This document shows, piece after piece, positions 12,101 to 22,723 of a stretch of DNA of 64,000 nt; within the stretch, counting starts at the first letter, position 1, and every line of letters starts with the position of its first letter. Below the pieces are notes generated by a model. The model ran no database searches. It was not told the DNA's origin and saw only the letters and a program-made list of their open reading frames with translations. Source of the stretch: Mesostigma viride (Eukaryota > Streptophyta > Mesostigmatophyceae > Mesostigmatales > Mesostigmataceae); assembly GCA_009746045.1 (NCBI GenBank), contig RPFO01000167.1, forward strand, positions 2,642,648 to 2,706,647, in the 5' to 3' direction. Position numbers and translations under genes: made by a program.

Positions 12101-14232
12101 AAACGCCAGAGACCTGCGGGGACGGAAGGGGGTGATGGTGGAGCAGCAAGAACAAAGGGTGGGTGGTCAGATGGGGCAGTAACAAGTGTTACAGTGACCA
12201 CACAAAACCAAGCAGGAGAGAGACCACACGAAACCAAACACGAGAGAGACCACACGAAACCAAACACGAGAGAGACCACACAAAACCAAACACGAGAGAG
12301 GCCACACGAAACCAAGCACGAGAGAGACCACACAAAACCAAGCACGAGAGAGACCACAAGAAACCAAACACGAGAGAGACCACACAAAACCAAACACGAG
12401 AGAGACCACGCAAAACCAAACACGAGAGAGACCACACGAAACCAAACACGAGAGAGACCACACGAAACCAAACACGAGAGAGACCACACGAAACCAAGCA
12501 CGAGAGAGACCACACGAAACCAAGCACGAGAGAGACCACACGAAACCAAGCACGAGAGAGACCACACGAAACCAAGCACGAGAGAGGCCACACAAAACCA
12601 AGCACGAGAGAGGCCACACGAAACCAAACACGAGAGAGACCACACGAAACCAAACACGAGAGAGGCCACACAAAACCAAACACGAGAGAGACCACATGAA
12701 ACCAAACATGAGAGTGAAGAGTGGGTGCTCATACGGCCTATACACTATACCGGGGTAGCCGGTTGGGACAGTCATATGCAGGGGTGGTCCAATGCTAGTA
12801 AATGTTCATGGGGAGAAGAGCCTTGGGGTGGGTGGGGAGGTCACCACCACCGGGCAAAAACATTTAATCAGCACCCAGCAAAGATGCCCCCAACTGCCCC
12901 CCAACAAAGCAATGCAGAGAAGTGCAGAATTGCTGCCACCCGCCACACCCCACGCACAGTTTGTAGACGTCCTCTTCTTGGAAGCCGACCGGTTTGGGGA
13001 TGGGGAGCGCCACCTGGGGGATTGGCGTCGCACAGAACAAGGGCCACAACAGCGCATAGAACTTTTCTGGATAAGGCGGTAGCCCATTATGAAGCGTAGA
13101 AGGTTTTTTTAACGAGGCAACGACAGCGCATAGAAGTTTCCTGGATAAGGCCTACGAAAAAGCATAGAAGGGCCATGGCAAAGCACAGTTCCATTTGAGA
13201 AAAAGTCACCTCCTTGCGGAAAACCCAAACCATGTATAGACTGCCCGGACCCACCTTGAAGTCTGCAGCTTGGGAGTAATTGATCGATACCAAACAGACT
13301 GCCAAAGGCATGCGCTGGTTACAGGTTACATCTTAAATCGCCATAGAGACCCACACCTAACCCACACCTACCATGAAGCCTGCTGTTTATAAATCAATGA
13401 TCAGGATAAATCATCGAGGCGGGATAAATATAATACGCGTCCGTTATTTATCATTCTCAATGAATACTATACATATATATGTGTTCCAAGTATTCCATCA
13501 AGATGCATGTTCCGAGTATTATCAGGATGCGCATTCACCATGGTGTCGACGTTGAACTTTGGGCAGTGGCGGCCCAGCGCGTCGTGCCAGTGGGTGCGCG
13601 TCTGCAACGGGGCATGAGCATCGAGTGCAGATGCAAGATGAGTGCAAGGAATACACAATACTGGACGCAAACCCAGTATACAGGGGAACATACAGAAGGT
13701 GAGTGCAAGGAATACACAACACAGGACGAATACCCAGTATACTATACAGGAGATACACAGTACACTATATACCCATAATAGTTGTTACAACCTGACAGCC
13801 TGCGAAGTCGGTACTCATGGTTGTTAGTCATGAACATCCAGGTCACACATGCAGTTTGATAGACACAGGTGTTGGTCGGCTCGTGCATATAAAGCATGGC
13901 TGCCTTTCGCACGCCACTTGTAAGGGAATTGGCCTGGCCAGGATAAACAGATGGGAGCTGAGTAACGAGCCAGGTGATCCCAAGCCCGGGCGTGGGTCGC
14001 TTCTTTCAGTTTCTAACTGACACTCAAGCACATGTTACGAGTTGTCTCGCTAATCACGACCAGGAACGCAAGCTGACAGCTTAGATAACAGTCGGTATGA
14101 ATCACGCACCCCGTGATATTGTCCTCGCCTCGCCATGGGAACGGAATCGCCATCTCGGAAGGTGGCGCAGCACTCGTGGAAGAGCGAGCACGTGGCCAAG
14201 ACGACAACTGTTAGATATAGGACAGCCCTCAT
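6160..14232 (-). CDS. Gene B, spliced single-pass membrane protein with signal peptide; family unnamed
   Basis: Eight minus-strand exons: 14232-14110, 13601-13539, 13013-12958, 12113-12020, 10965-10927, 8339-8258, 7236-7181 and 6223-6160. All have GT-AG borders and the phases agree at every junction except between exons 5 and 6, where one short exon ending in phase 1 must be missing. Exon 1 starts with ATG and a signal peptide (MRAVLYLTVVVLATCSLF). The lumenal part includes HWHDALGRHCPKF, ALPIPKPVGFQEEDVYK, GDRYLLPWMLIFGPG and THWPKHVLVSYRW. Exon 8 gives a membrane helix (LLASLFLMYVIV) followed by a short basic tail. This predicts a type I membrane protein of about 190 residues or more. From memory plants have an uncharacterised protein with similar blocks, but I cannot verify that. 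The gene is convergent with gene A and divergent from ALAD. Confidence 0.75.
6875..7051. repeat. 24-bp tandem array in the last intron of gene B
   Basis: About 7.4 copies of acgtagcacatcatatagc + acgta (24 bp) with scattered changes. It lies between exons 7 and 8 of gene B. On the gene B sense strand the unit contains no AG. Confidence 0.9.
8062..8210. repeat. About 58-bp tandem array in gene B intron 6-7
   Basis: Two full copies and a partial third of a unit containing gggcatgaaggggcacccgc and cggtagcacacaaacc. It lies between exons 6 and 7. No AG occurs on the gene B sense strand across the unit. Confidence 0.85.
8690..8748. repeat. 15-bp tandem array in gene B intron 5-6
   Basis: About four copies of cagcagcaagaacac with changes. 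AG-free on the gene B sense strand. The run makes a poly-Leu/Val open frame on the minus strand, which I discount. Confidence 0.8.
8874..10411. repeat. 31-bp minisatellite, about 50 copies, in gene B intron 5-6
   Basis: Perfect period of 31 bp (aaaatgggtgacaatagtat + ccataata[c/t]tc). About 50 copies differ almost only at one c/t site, with rare extra changes (atgatac, tccacaata, aatggtatcc, acaataata). There are no spacers between units. The array lies in the intron that should also contain the missing exon of gene B. Confidence 0.97.
11497..11545 (-). pseudogene. Decayed duplicate of gene B exon 4, inside the next intron
   Basis: The minus strand reads tgacaagctaccgcacatgc ... tgacgtggacatggtgcatg. 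This parallels the end of exon 4 (gttgacaagctgccgcacat ... gttgacatggtgcgtggtgg), including its donor, but with small insertions that break the frame. A further related block lies near 11240-11330. Confidence 0.6.
11643..11886. repeat. 48-bp tandem array, 5 copies, in gene B intron 4-5
   Basis: Five copies of ataacaagccatgtacctca (48 bp unit), nearly identical. Unlike most other intronic arrays here, it does contain AG on the gene B sense strand. Confidence 0.95.
12208..12718. repeat. 26-bp tandem array, about 19 copies, in gene B intron 3-4
   Basis: Unit cacgagagagaccacacgaa + accaaa, 26 bp, about 19.5 copies. Because 26 is not a multiple of three, every frame on both strands is open with a 26-residue period, so the long open frames here are artefacts. 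The sense strand of gene B reads as a GT/pyrimidine-rich tract (tggtctctctcgtg) without AG, about 95 bp upstream of the acceptor of exon 4. Confidence 0.95.
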
Positions 14233-15099
14233 ATTATGTGCACTTGCACGGCGACGCTTTCAGCTGCCTTTACAGTGCGCAATAGCGTCAGAATAACTGA
14301 GCCATGAATCCCGAAGAGAATGGCACTATGGCGTTTAGCAGGCTACCCCAACCGAAAGGTCTAGTTAGATACAATTATAAATGAACCTTCCACCATCCAC
14401 GACATCTAGAGGCGGCACTAAATGCAACAGCAGCAATTTCAAGCAACAACTACACAATATCTCCAGGGTATCCGGGTTATGTAGCCACAAATTCCAATGC
14501 CGAAAAACGCAATTACGTGCTTGCTTGACATAACAAAACCTCTGTTTACTTGTCAACGTCGCGTGAAAGTCCGAACTCCATAGCCGGAGGTGACACTGTC
14601 AAGCATAATGTGGCGTACGGTGCTCGCTTGCCAGCGCGCAGGATGCCAGAAAAGGAAGGGTGTCAGAAATGTACGTTTGGGTCCCATGAGTGATTCTATT
14701 AGCGGTCAGTCAGGAACTCAAGAAAGGATCAAGAAACGATCAATAATACCCGCGATTCACGAACCGGCGCCGCTTCACAGAGAAATGACTCGCCAGCCGT
14801 GTCCCCAACTTGCGCAACTGCGCTGTACTTACAACAACAAAATCGTGGCAGGGCGTGCTTCGTGCCGTATTCTACCGTCTCAACCGGCGCGGCGCGTGAC
14901 GTTGTGAGAACTGATGGCCGAGAGGCGAGTAGAGGATGATGTCGATCGTGTAATCATTTCCGGATTGCCCTTATATTTCGGCGAGCGATGCCACGGTCGG
15001 TCCTCGTGCAGAATCAAAGCCCGAACCGCTGGGCGAAGGGGCAGGAAAGACGATTTCTGTAAATAATTGATTCTGTAATACCCAACATTTTTACTTAGA
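14233..15099. promoter_or_regulatory. Shared upstream region of gene B (-) and ALAD (+)
   Basis: 867 bp between the two divergent start codons. No other gene is seen. A ttatattt box lies at about 14968-14976, some 125 bp before the ALAD start, and is a possible TATA element. A bidirectional promoter is an inference from the layout. Confidence 0.45.
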
Positions 15100-16362
15100 A
15101 TGGCCGCTGTGGTGTCGATGCAGGCGGGCTCCGCGAAGTCTGCCTTCGCGGGCGCCAAGGTGGAGCTCCGCTCGTCCGCGTCCACGGGTCTGACCCTCCG
15201 CGCTGTCCTGCCCGCGCAGCGTTCCAGCCGTGTGGCGTCAGTGACATGCAAGGTCGCTGAGACGCACACCCGCAGTGTCGAGGAAGCCGAGAAGGCGGTT
15301 GTCGCTGGAAACATCCCAGAATGCCCGGCGGCCCCCGTTCGTGCGAAGGGGCCAACCGGAACCCCCGTCGGAGTCGCTCAAGACCTGGCGGTGCGTCCAC
15401 GACGCAACCGCAAGAGCCCCGCGCTCCGCAAGGCCTTCGCCGAGACCCTCATCACCCCCGCCAACCTGATCCTGCCACTGTTCATCCACGAAGGTGATCT
15501 GCCCCAACCCATCGGCTCCATGCCCGGCTGCTACCGCCTGGGCTGGCGCACCGGTCTGCTCAAGGAGGTCCGCCAGGCGGTCGCGGAGGGCGTGAACAAC
15601 GTCATCCTCTTTCCCAAGGTCCCTGACGCGCTCAAGACGCGCTGCGCCGAGGAGTCCTACAACCCGGACGGCATCGTTCCCCGCTCCATCCGCCTCCTCA
15701 AGTCCGAGTTCCCAGACCTGGTCATCTACACCGACGTGGCGCTCGACCCGTACAACTCGGACGGCCATGACGGAATCGTTCGCGAGGACGGCGTGATCAT
15801 GAACGACGAGACCGTCCACCAGCTGTGCCGCCAGGCGGTCATGCAGGCCAACGCGGGCGCGGACGTCGTCGCGCCCAGCGACATGATGGATGGCCGCGTC
15901 GCCGCGCTCCGCTCCGCGCTCGACAAGGCGGGCCACCAAGAGGTCAGCATCATGTCCTACACGGCCAAGTACGCGTCAGCGTTCTATGGCCCGTTCCGGG
16001 AGGCCCTGGACTCCTCCCCCCGTTTCGGCGACAAGGCGACGTATCAGATGAACCCAGCCAACTGGCGCGAGGCGCTCCGTGAATGCATGCTGGACGAGGC
16101 TGAGGGCGCGGACATCATGATGGTCAAGCCCGCGATGCCCTACCTGGACATCATCCGCCAGCTGCGCGATAATTCTACCATCCCGATCTCCGCGTACCAG
16201 GTCTCGGGTGAGTACGCGATGATCAAGGCGGCGGTCGAGCGCGGGTGGCTGGACGAGCGCAAGGCGGTGCTGGAGAGCCTGCTGTCGATCAAGCGCGCGG
16301 GCGCGGATCTTATCCTGACGTACTTTGCGACCCAAGCGGCTCGTTACATGAATGAGAAGTAG
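15100..16362 (+). CDS. ALAD: Delta-aminolevulinic acid dehydratase (porphobilinogen synthase), plastid precursor
   Basis: Condenses two 5-aminolevulinate molecules to porphobilinogen, the second step of the tetrapyrrole (chlorophyll and haem) pathway, in the plastid stroma. The 420-residue protein starts with a Ser/Ala/Arg-rich region of about 50-55 residues (SMQAGSAKSAFAGAKV) typical of a transit peptide; the catalytic domain begins near residue 95. Lys290 (SYTAKYASAFYGPFR) and the Schiff-base Lys343 (MMVKPAMPYLDI) are present. The metal site is the plant/Mg type, rich in Asp and lacking the zinc cysteines (D212, D216, D221, D224 in DVALDPYNSDGHDG). The gene is intronless and unbroken, with strongly GC-biased third positions. 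The start is the only ATG that yields a full transit peptide. Confidence 0.97.
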   Translation: MAAVVSMQAGSAKSAFAGAKVELRSSASTGLTLRAVLPAQRSSRVASVTCKVAETHTRSVEEAEKAVVAGNIPECPAAPVRAKGPTGTPVGVAQDLAVRPRRNRKSPALRKAFAETLITPANLILPLFIHEGDLPQPIGSMPGCYRLGWRTGLLKEVRQAVAEGVNNVILFPKVPDALKTRCAEESYNPDGIVPRSIRLLKSEFPDLVIYTDVALDPYNSDGHDGIVREDGVIMNDETVHQLCRQAVMQANAGADVVAPSDMMDGRVAALRSALDKAGHQEVSIMSYTAKYASAFYGPFREALDSSPRFGDKATYQMNPANWREALRECMLDEAEGADIMMVKPAMPYLDIIRQLRDNSTIPISAYQVSGEYAMIKAAVERGWLDERKAVLESLLSIKRAGADLILTYFATQAARYMNEK

Positions 16363-16481
16363 ATAGGAGCATTTTGAAGGAATGATTAATGAGGAATGGG
16401 AAGGTGGATAAGAAGAAATGTAGATAGGAGCATTTTGAAGGAATGCTTAATGAAGAACGGAAAGGTGGATAAGAAGAAATG
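16360..16481 (+). repeat. 61-bp tandem duplication overlapping the ALAD stop codon
   Basis: Two copies of a 61-bp unit beginning tagataggagcattttgaag. The first three bases of copy 1 are the ALAD stop codon, so copy 2 is 3' UTR. A few substitutions separate the copies. Confidence 0.9.
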
Positions 16482-17659
16482 TTCAATAAGTAGGCGGAGT
16501 CTCCGCGTAGTGAAAGGATATGCTACTGCATCAGGGTTCATGTATCTAGACAGTCCTTTGTTTGGAATCCGCTAATTTGAGAATATTTTTTATGCTGGAA
16601 TGCCAAACACGCCTGTGCTCTTGCTGTGTCAAGCCTGTGCTGGTTGCCTCAGGGATCAGATGTGCCCCTCACATCAGTGTCAACTGATGTTCATTGAAGT
16701 TCATAGTGAGGGTGTCTTACAGCATGTCACACTCGCCTCTTATTCCGTAGAAGTAGGATCCAGACCTGTTTCTAAAACCCCCTATTTGCATTCACATCGG
16801 GAGTACTCCCACCTGAACAGCAAATCTGGCCAATTTTGTTTAGTGACCCCCTGTGACCTCACCTGACCGAAGTTGTTGCGAATACGCCCAAGTTCCCATG
16901 AATTACGGTGGGAGTGGCTGGAACGGACCATGAGCTGGACCAGAGCAGTCTCGATCATACACTCCCACTCCAAAAGCCCTGATTTGTTTGTGCCCTGAAA
17001 ACTATTTCGAGCCGTACATTTCCTTGTTGATTCCTTAACATTAGTACGGTCTGAACAAAGAATTTGTTGAATACGAGCGATGTCGTAGGACTCTGTTGCC
17101 GCGCCGCGCCGATCCTTATCATGCATGCATAGGAAATTTGGTGACCCTACAAGGGCCGACGCGTGTCAGTCCCGCGTCACTCCCAAAACGCACCAAATAT
17201 TCGGGCTCTTATCAGCATCGCGATCGTCGTCAACACACGTCCCCGGCGAGGAGGGAGCCCCGTAAGGGCACACCCTCGCGGCCTCGCGGTACAATAGGCT
17301 TCGGGCACAGCCTAGCTTTATTTTTAAGCAGGCCCCTTTCCATCTCCATGCCAAAGCCGTGCGAGCATGATTGGGATGGTGCAAGGTCACCCGGCACATG
17401 CACCACGTTCGACCCTCCCGCCTAATTTCCAGCCAATTTTCCGGCTTCCATAGACCGTCTTGAGCGGGACAGGGCGCAGTCAACACGCCGGAGACCCCAG
17501 AAAGGTCGGGTCTCGAAGACGCATATCGGGCAGGTCTGAAGGAAAGACTCCATGCCAAGAGTTAACCCCAATCGCCACCCCTCTCCCCCACCCCCTCCAC
17601 CCCCACCCCCACCCCACCGCTTATAGGGCAACGGCCCATCCCTGGTATTACGTGGGTAT
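16482..17659. other. No gene recognised
   Basis: The start is the presumed ALAD 3' UTR. The rest shows no convincing exon, only a C-rich low-complexity stretch at 17575-17620. Confidence 0.5.
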
Positions 17660-17715
17660 TACGTACCCACTCCCCAACGGGAGCACGAGTCTAATATTTA
17701 ATTAATTAATTAATT
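17660..17715 (+). mobile_element. Type-C LINE 3' tail fragment
   Basis: Ends with hairpin ctccc-caac-gggag and a tail of taattaattaatt, as at 27421-27470. Confidence 0.6.
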
Positions 17716-17899
17716 ACGTACCCGGGCCGGCTCCGCCGGCCAAGCGGATCCGCACCTGGGCCGCAGCCACTGCCGACGTGATCTTGGGGACGGGTGCGCC
17801 GCCCTCGCGCCCCTGCTACCGGCCCAGCCGGGGTCAGCGGCAGACTACCTAGTACCCCCGCTGATCGCGGGCCCGCTCGGCGACCCATGCATAAGACAT

Positions 17900-19071
17900 G
17901 CCACCTTTCACCTCAGCCCCGCGAGGTCACACCGTCACAGGGGCGGTCCAGCGCCTGCGTTACGATGCAGCCACAGGCTCCGATGAGATTCCGGCATGCA
18001 GCGGTCGTGAACTGACTCGCCGCCGAGTTTGAGGACACTGGTGTCATGCAGCTCTTCCCCGGGACATCTGCAATCGCGCATTCTGCAGTCGTCGCAACCG
18101 CCCCCCGAGCGGCCTGGCAACACAGTTTTCGCACGCTGCTGTACAAAAACAAGTGGTCGCCCGCCGACCCCAGCAACTACAGAGGGGCCGCCGGGCCGGT
18201 GTGCATCCAAAGTGCCACCCTCAAGCTTCTCATGCGGCTCATCCTGAACCGCCTGCGCACTGCCCTGGACGGCCACCTCAGCGAGACCCAAGCTGAGCTC
18301 GGCTACCGTCCAGGCCGCAACACCGGCCGTACAAGCACTCATCGCTACTCGCCGCCTCGTGGAAGAACTGCACCGCCTCCAGCCTGGTGAGTCCTCTCTG
18401 CACCAAGGTTGTGCTGGTGGACTTCATCAAAGCCTTCGATTCCGGCGGTGTTCTGGTCTGCGCTGTGGGACATCCTCGCTCTATTCCGGATCCCCCCGAT
18501 CCCCCTTATTGCTGTCATCCGCAACCTGTACGTATGAAGGGTGGACCCACCACCTCGGTGCGCACTTCCTACGGGTCCACGCCAGCATGCCCTTTACAGA
18601 CGGGTGTACGTGTGGCAGGGCTGTGTGCTATCGCCATACCTGTTCATTATTGTGGTCGAATAAATAATGATTCAGGCGCGCAAGCAGTTTGCTCGCATTG
18701 TGGGTAGGGAACCAGGGGTGAAGGTCGCCACTCGCCGACCATCAGTTTCTGGCATGGCGGGGAGACACGGAAATTCGGCTAGCGGGAATCATCTATGCAG
18801 ACGACTCCACCCTCTTCGAGGACACTGAGCACGTGACGTGGCTTGACTGCCTCGATCGCAATCGAGGCCCGTGTGGTGGGGCTTGAGGTCAGCAAGAAGA
18901 CAGAGTGAGGCCCTGGCGGTTGGGCTCACGTGCGCCAGTACTCCGCCACTGCCCGACCTCTTTCTCCTTGATGGCTCTCTGTCGAGTCCAGTATCGGGAC
19001 CGCGTCCAGTTGCTGGGTAGCTTACTCCCCAGCTGCGAGGCCGACGTGGACCACCGTATCTCCCTCGCCAC
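17900..19071 (+). pseudogene. Decayed LINE ORF2 reverse-transcriptase fragment
   Basis: Pieces of a non-LTR reverse transcriptase in shifting frames: KWSPADPSNYRG and LNRLRTALDGHLSETQ with GYRPGRN (18145-18330), LVDFIKAFDS (18414-18443) with the first catalytic Asp, and IYADDSTLF (18791-18817) with the YADD box. After this, a diverged copy of the segment seen at 26070-26200 runs to about 19071, where it is cut off by the next element. Several stops and frame changes make it inactive. Confidence 0.8.
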
Positions 19072-20299
19072 GAGCCACGAGGTAGCCATGGCTGACGGCG
19101 GAGCTCATAACTTTCACGTTTGAGCACCGAATTGAGCCGCGAATATCACTATCGCTTCGTCTTTCTAAGACGCACATGCTGATCTATAATTTTCCGAATC
19201 TACTATTACGCAATATATGACGAGCAAACGCACCTCGAGTCCTCGACGCAACGCAGTTTGGCGGATGCGCTCGGCCATGAAAATACGTCTGCAGCCCAGA
19301 CTGCACGGCTTCGCCCTCAGGTCCAGCAGGCAGCGGTGACACTAGTCGTGCACTGGTGGTCGCCCCGCACCCTCCCGGGCTTAATGCCTCGCCATCTGCA
19401 TCGCCTGACCGGCCTACACGCACCCGCCCAGCCGACAAAACAGGAGGGTCTTCACGCCCCTCAGAACCGCGCTTTTGGCCCCGGCCTTTCAAGGTCAATG
19501 ATCACGATCGCTGGACCAACATGCCTCCGAGCGATGCTATGACCTGCATCTTCTTCGGGGACTACGCTTCCCTTTATGACGACCGGTGCCTCCATCTCCA
19601 CGACAACAATCGCCTCCTCCTCCCGGACGGCCGCAGCTGGCCAGCACAATTAACAATTTAACATCAGCCTGCTGTTCGGCTGCACCCGCCCCGAACTCCA
19701 GCATACCATTCTCAACTCCCTTCTCATGCGCTCTGATGGCGAGATCTGCCCATGCAGGCTCCATCCATCTCCGCCCCCACACTCCGCTCCATCCTTACGG
19801 AAGCCTTTCAGCAGCACGTGACACCGGCCCCTTGCCGCCGATGTGGCAGCAATGGGTGGCACGCTGGCTACTGAACTTCCTCACCTTTCCACCACCGCGG
19901 CCGCCTCCACGTACCTCCACTGCCATTTCCGCCTCCACTGCCGACATCAAAGCCCAGCTCCTCGATCTCGACCAACGCCTTCAAGCCACCGCCACCGCCC
20001 TTATGTGCTTGCATGACACCGCCGGCCTCACCGCCCACCAAGCGGTGAAGGACTTCGCTGCCCAGCCGGCACCTGCTGGCCCGGCCATTGATGTTCCGGC
20101 CTCCACCTGGGCGGACTAAGTTGCTTAACCACCTCCACCATCGCGGCACAAATCAAGCAACAAGCTCTCGACCTTCGCGAGGAGGCCGACATCACTTGGC
20201 GCAGCCACAATGTCATCGTCAAGCACTTCGACCAGCCAGCAGGTGAGACCAGGCTCCACTGAGCCTTCTCGAGGCATTTAAGCGCACCATTCTTGCCCC

Positions 20300-20976
20300 C
20301 GGTGCTCACGTATGGCGCCGAGGCGTGGACACTCACACCCACTCTGGCAGCTAGGCTCAACGGCACGGTTTACAGGATGCTCCGACAGGTCCTTAACGTA
20401 GGGGTTTCCAAGTGCCCATCATTTGAGTCTTTGTATCATGGTATGCCTCGTATTTCGGACGAGATTAGGCATGCAGCGTAGGATAGCATTTGTAGGACAC
20501 CTTGCTCGCACCAGCCAGGCCGGTCGACACCGCCCTTGGTCTGGCAGGCCCCCAGCGGCTTGGCCAGCCAGGGCGGCACATTCTGACCTGGCCTGGCCCG
20601 AAGGGCATTCCCAAAGGGTAGGGAAACCTGTCACGAACTACATCCAGATGTTGCTGGACGACCTAGTGGTCCCAGCCCAGTTTGAACACCGCATCCACTC
20701 TCTCTCTCCCGTCTTTGGAAGTCCATGCAGGACAAGACGCGGTGGCAGAAGATTGTCAAGGCTCACACGCCAGACCCTGTGGGCAAGCCCCCTCCCCAAA
20801 AGAGGAGGAGGCGTTTTGATGAGTAGTGTAGCTATTAGGCTTTTCTAGACTAGATAGCTTAGAGTTAGGTTAGTTCGATTACGCGGCTTCCTCCACTCCA
20901 CCCATCCATCATGGAATATGTGCTACTACATGATCTCCCAACGGAGGCATGGTATAATTCAATTTAATTTGATTTA
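20300..20976 (+). mobile_element. 5'-truncated LINE-B insertion in ORF1 (C-terminal ORF2 + tail)
   Basis: Flanked by an 11-bp direct repeat attcttgcccc (20289-20299 and 20977-20987), the target-site duplication expected of target-primed reverse transcription. It carries the last part of ORF2 (LTYGAEAWTL ... GHLARTSQ ... KRRRRFDE), broken by small indels, followed by the 3' tail with hairpin at 20928-20952 and a tataattcaatttaattt end. Confidence 0.88.
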
Positions 20977-21473
20977 ATTCTTGCCCCGGCCCATGCAACT
21001 CACTGGTGAGCTGCGGATGTCGGCTGTCCGCCTCCCCCGCGCGCGGGGTAAGGCTGGCCCGGCACCCGTGCTCATCGATCACCTTTAAGTACATGGCGGA
21101 CAAGCTGGCGTTCCTTAAATGCCGCAAGAAGCTCTCGGAGACTCGCTTCACGCTGGACGACGACTTGACCCTGGCCCAGCACTGAACAGCGGCGACGTAG
21201 CTATGGCCGACCTACCTTCAGCTCCGGCAGATCGAGCGCAGGGGGGAAGCCGGTATACTTGAGGGGGGCGGTAATCCACGTTGACCACAAGCTCTGCATG
21301 ACAGGCACCTCCAGTGCCACCTCAGACTAGGGAACATATACCAGTATAGTGTAGATTAATAGTCAGGCTTAGCCTAGCATGTGGCCCATGCGCATGTGCG
21401 CCCATAATGGCCCCCATCGATGATGCCTTCAGTATAATTTAGCCACGCCATGCCACGCCACGCCACGCCATGC

Positions 21474-22145
21474 TCTTCAAGGTCCTCGTCCTCACGGTGC
21501 TCACGTATGGCGCCGAGGCGTGGACCCTCCCACCCAAACTGGCAGCTCGGCTCGACGGCACAGTTTACAGGATGCTCCGGCAGGCCCTTAACGTAGGTTT
21601 TTCCGAGCGTCCGTCATCAGAGTCTTTGTATCATGGCATGCCTCGTGTTTCGGACGAGATTAGGCAGCGTAGGATAGCATTTGTAGGACACCTTGCCCGC
21701 ACTAGCCAGGTCGATACCACCCTTGGTCTGGCCGGCCCCCAGCGGCTTGGACAGCCAGGGCGGCATATTCTGACCTGGCCTGGCCCCGCGGACATTCCCA
21801 AAAGGGTAGGGAAACCTGTCACCAACTACGTTCAGATGTTGCTGGACGACCTAGTGGTCCCAGCCCAGTTTGAGCACCGCATCCACTCTCTCTCCCGTCT
21901 TTGGACTGTCATGCAGGACAAGACGCGGTGGAAGAAGATTGTCAAGGCGCACACGCCCGACCCTGTGGGCAAGCCACCTCCCCCCAAGCGGAGGAGGCGT
22001 TTTGATGAGTAGTGTAGTTAGGATTTTCTAGATAGCCTAGCGTTAGTATAGTTCGATCACGCGGCTTCCTCCACCCCATCCATCATGGAATATGTGCTAC
22101 ATGGCCTCCCCACGGAGGCATGTTATAATTTAATTTTTAATTTTA
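21474..22145 (+). mobile_element. 5'-truncated LINE-B insertion, ORF2 C-terminus intact
   Basis: Splits the ORF1-element tail at cacgccatgc / ctataatggg (4-bp atgc repeat at 21470 and 22146). The ORF2 C-terminal 180 residues are open to the stop at 22010-22012: LTVLTYGAEAWTL, RRIAFVGHLARTSQ and a basic end KRRRRFDE. This is the region that follows the RT domain in LINEs. The tail ends with hairpin 22099-22123 and tataatttaatttttaatttt. Confidence 0.85.
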
Positions 22146-22177
22146 ATGCCTATAATGGGACCTCCCATGGATGTTGC

Positions 22178-22268
22178 CCATGGATAGTTCGATCACGCGG
22201 CTTCCCCCACCCCATCCATCATGGAATATGTGCTACATGACCTCCCCACGGAGGCATGTTATAATTTA
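22178..22268 (+). mobile_element. 91-bp LINE-B 3'-end insertion
   Basis: Only the last 91 bp of LINE-B, flanked by direct repeats atggatgttgc at 22167-22177 and 22269-22279. Contains the complete terminal hairpin (22235-22259). Confidence 0.85.
22235..22259 (+). other. 3'-terminal RNA hairpin, LINE-B
   Basis: ACATG-A-CCTCC-CCAC-GGAGG-CATGT: a 5-bp lower stem, a single bulged base on the 5' side, a 5-bp upper stem and a tetraloop, followed at once by the A/T-rich tail. Confidence 0.75.
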
Positions 22269-22411
22269 ATGGATGTTGCAGTACAAGAATTTAGCCATGC
22301 TATGCCTATGCAGGGAGTTACTCTCATGCATGTTGAGATGCCATGTGTACCCCAGCTATAGCCTATTGAGCCATACGTACACCTTCCACCCCATATGTCA
22401 TGCAGGCCTTC

Positions 22412-22501
22412 CGATTACGCGGCTCTTTCCACTCCACCACCCATCAAGGAATATGTGCTACATGATCTCCCAACGGAGGCATGTTATAATTTTATTTTTT
22501 T
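22412..22501 (+). mobile_element. 90-bp LINE-B 3'-end insertion
   Basis: Last 90 bp of LINE-B flanked by a perfect 14-bp duplication tcatgcaggccttc (22398-22411 and 22502-22515). Contains hairpin 22460-22484 and the ttataattttattttttt tail. Confidence 0.9.
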
Positions 22502-22700
22502 TCATGCAGGCCTTCTAGGCGCCCTCTCCTCAAGCCGCTCTGTGTGCGCATGTTTAGTAGGAGGCATGAACCATCATGGCGGTGCAGGTGCACCTTGTGC
22601 ACCCAGAGCAGGTGCTAGACTTGTACATCCTACACCTGCAGGTTGTCGCCCTGATTGTATTACAAACCCATAGATGCCCCTTTCTCAGGGCTATGTGTTA

Positions 22701-22723
22701 CATATGCTCCCCACGGAGCTATG
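22701..22723 (+). other. 3'-terminal RNA hairpin, ORF1-element copy 1
   Basis: CATA-T-GCTCC-CCAC-GGAGC-TATG. The first upper-stem pair is G-C here, where other copies have A-T, T-A or C-G. Confidence 0.75.

Noticed and set aside
11879..13099. Long repetitive ORFs on both strands over 12.2-12.7 kb
   Set aside because: A 26-bp tandem unit opens all frames with a 26-residue period on both strands; coding exons of gene B lie at its sides in another frame.
15238..15939. 233-residue minus-strand ORF opposite ALAD
   Set aside because: Antisense frame created by the GC-rich third positions of ALAD.
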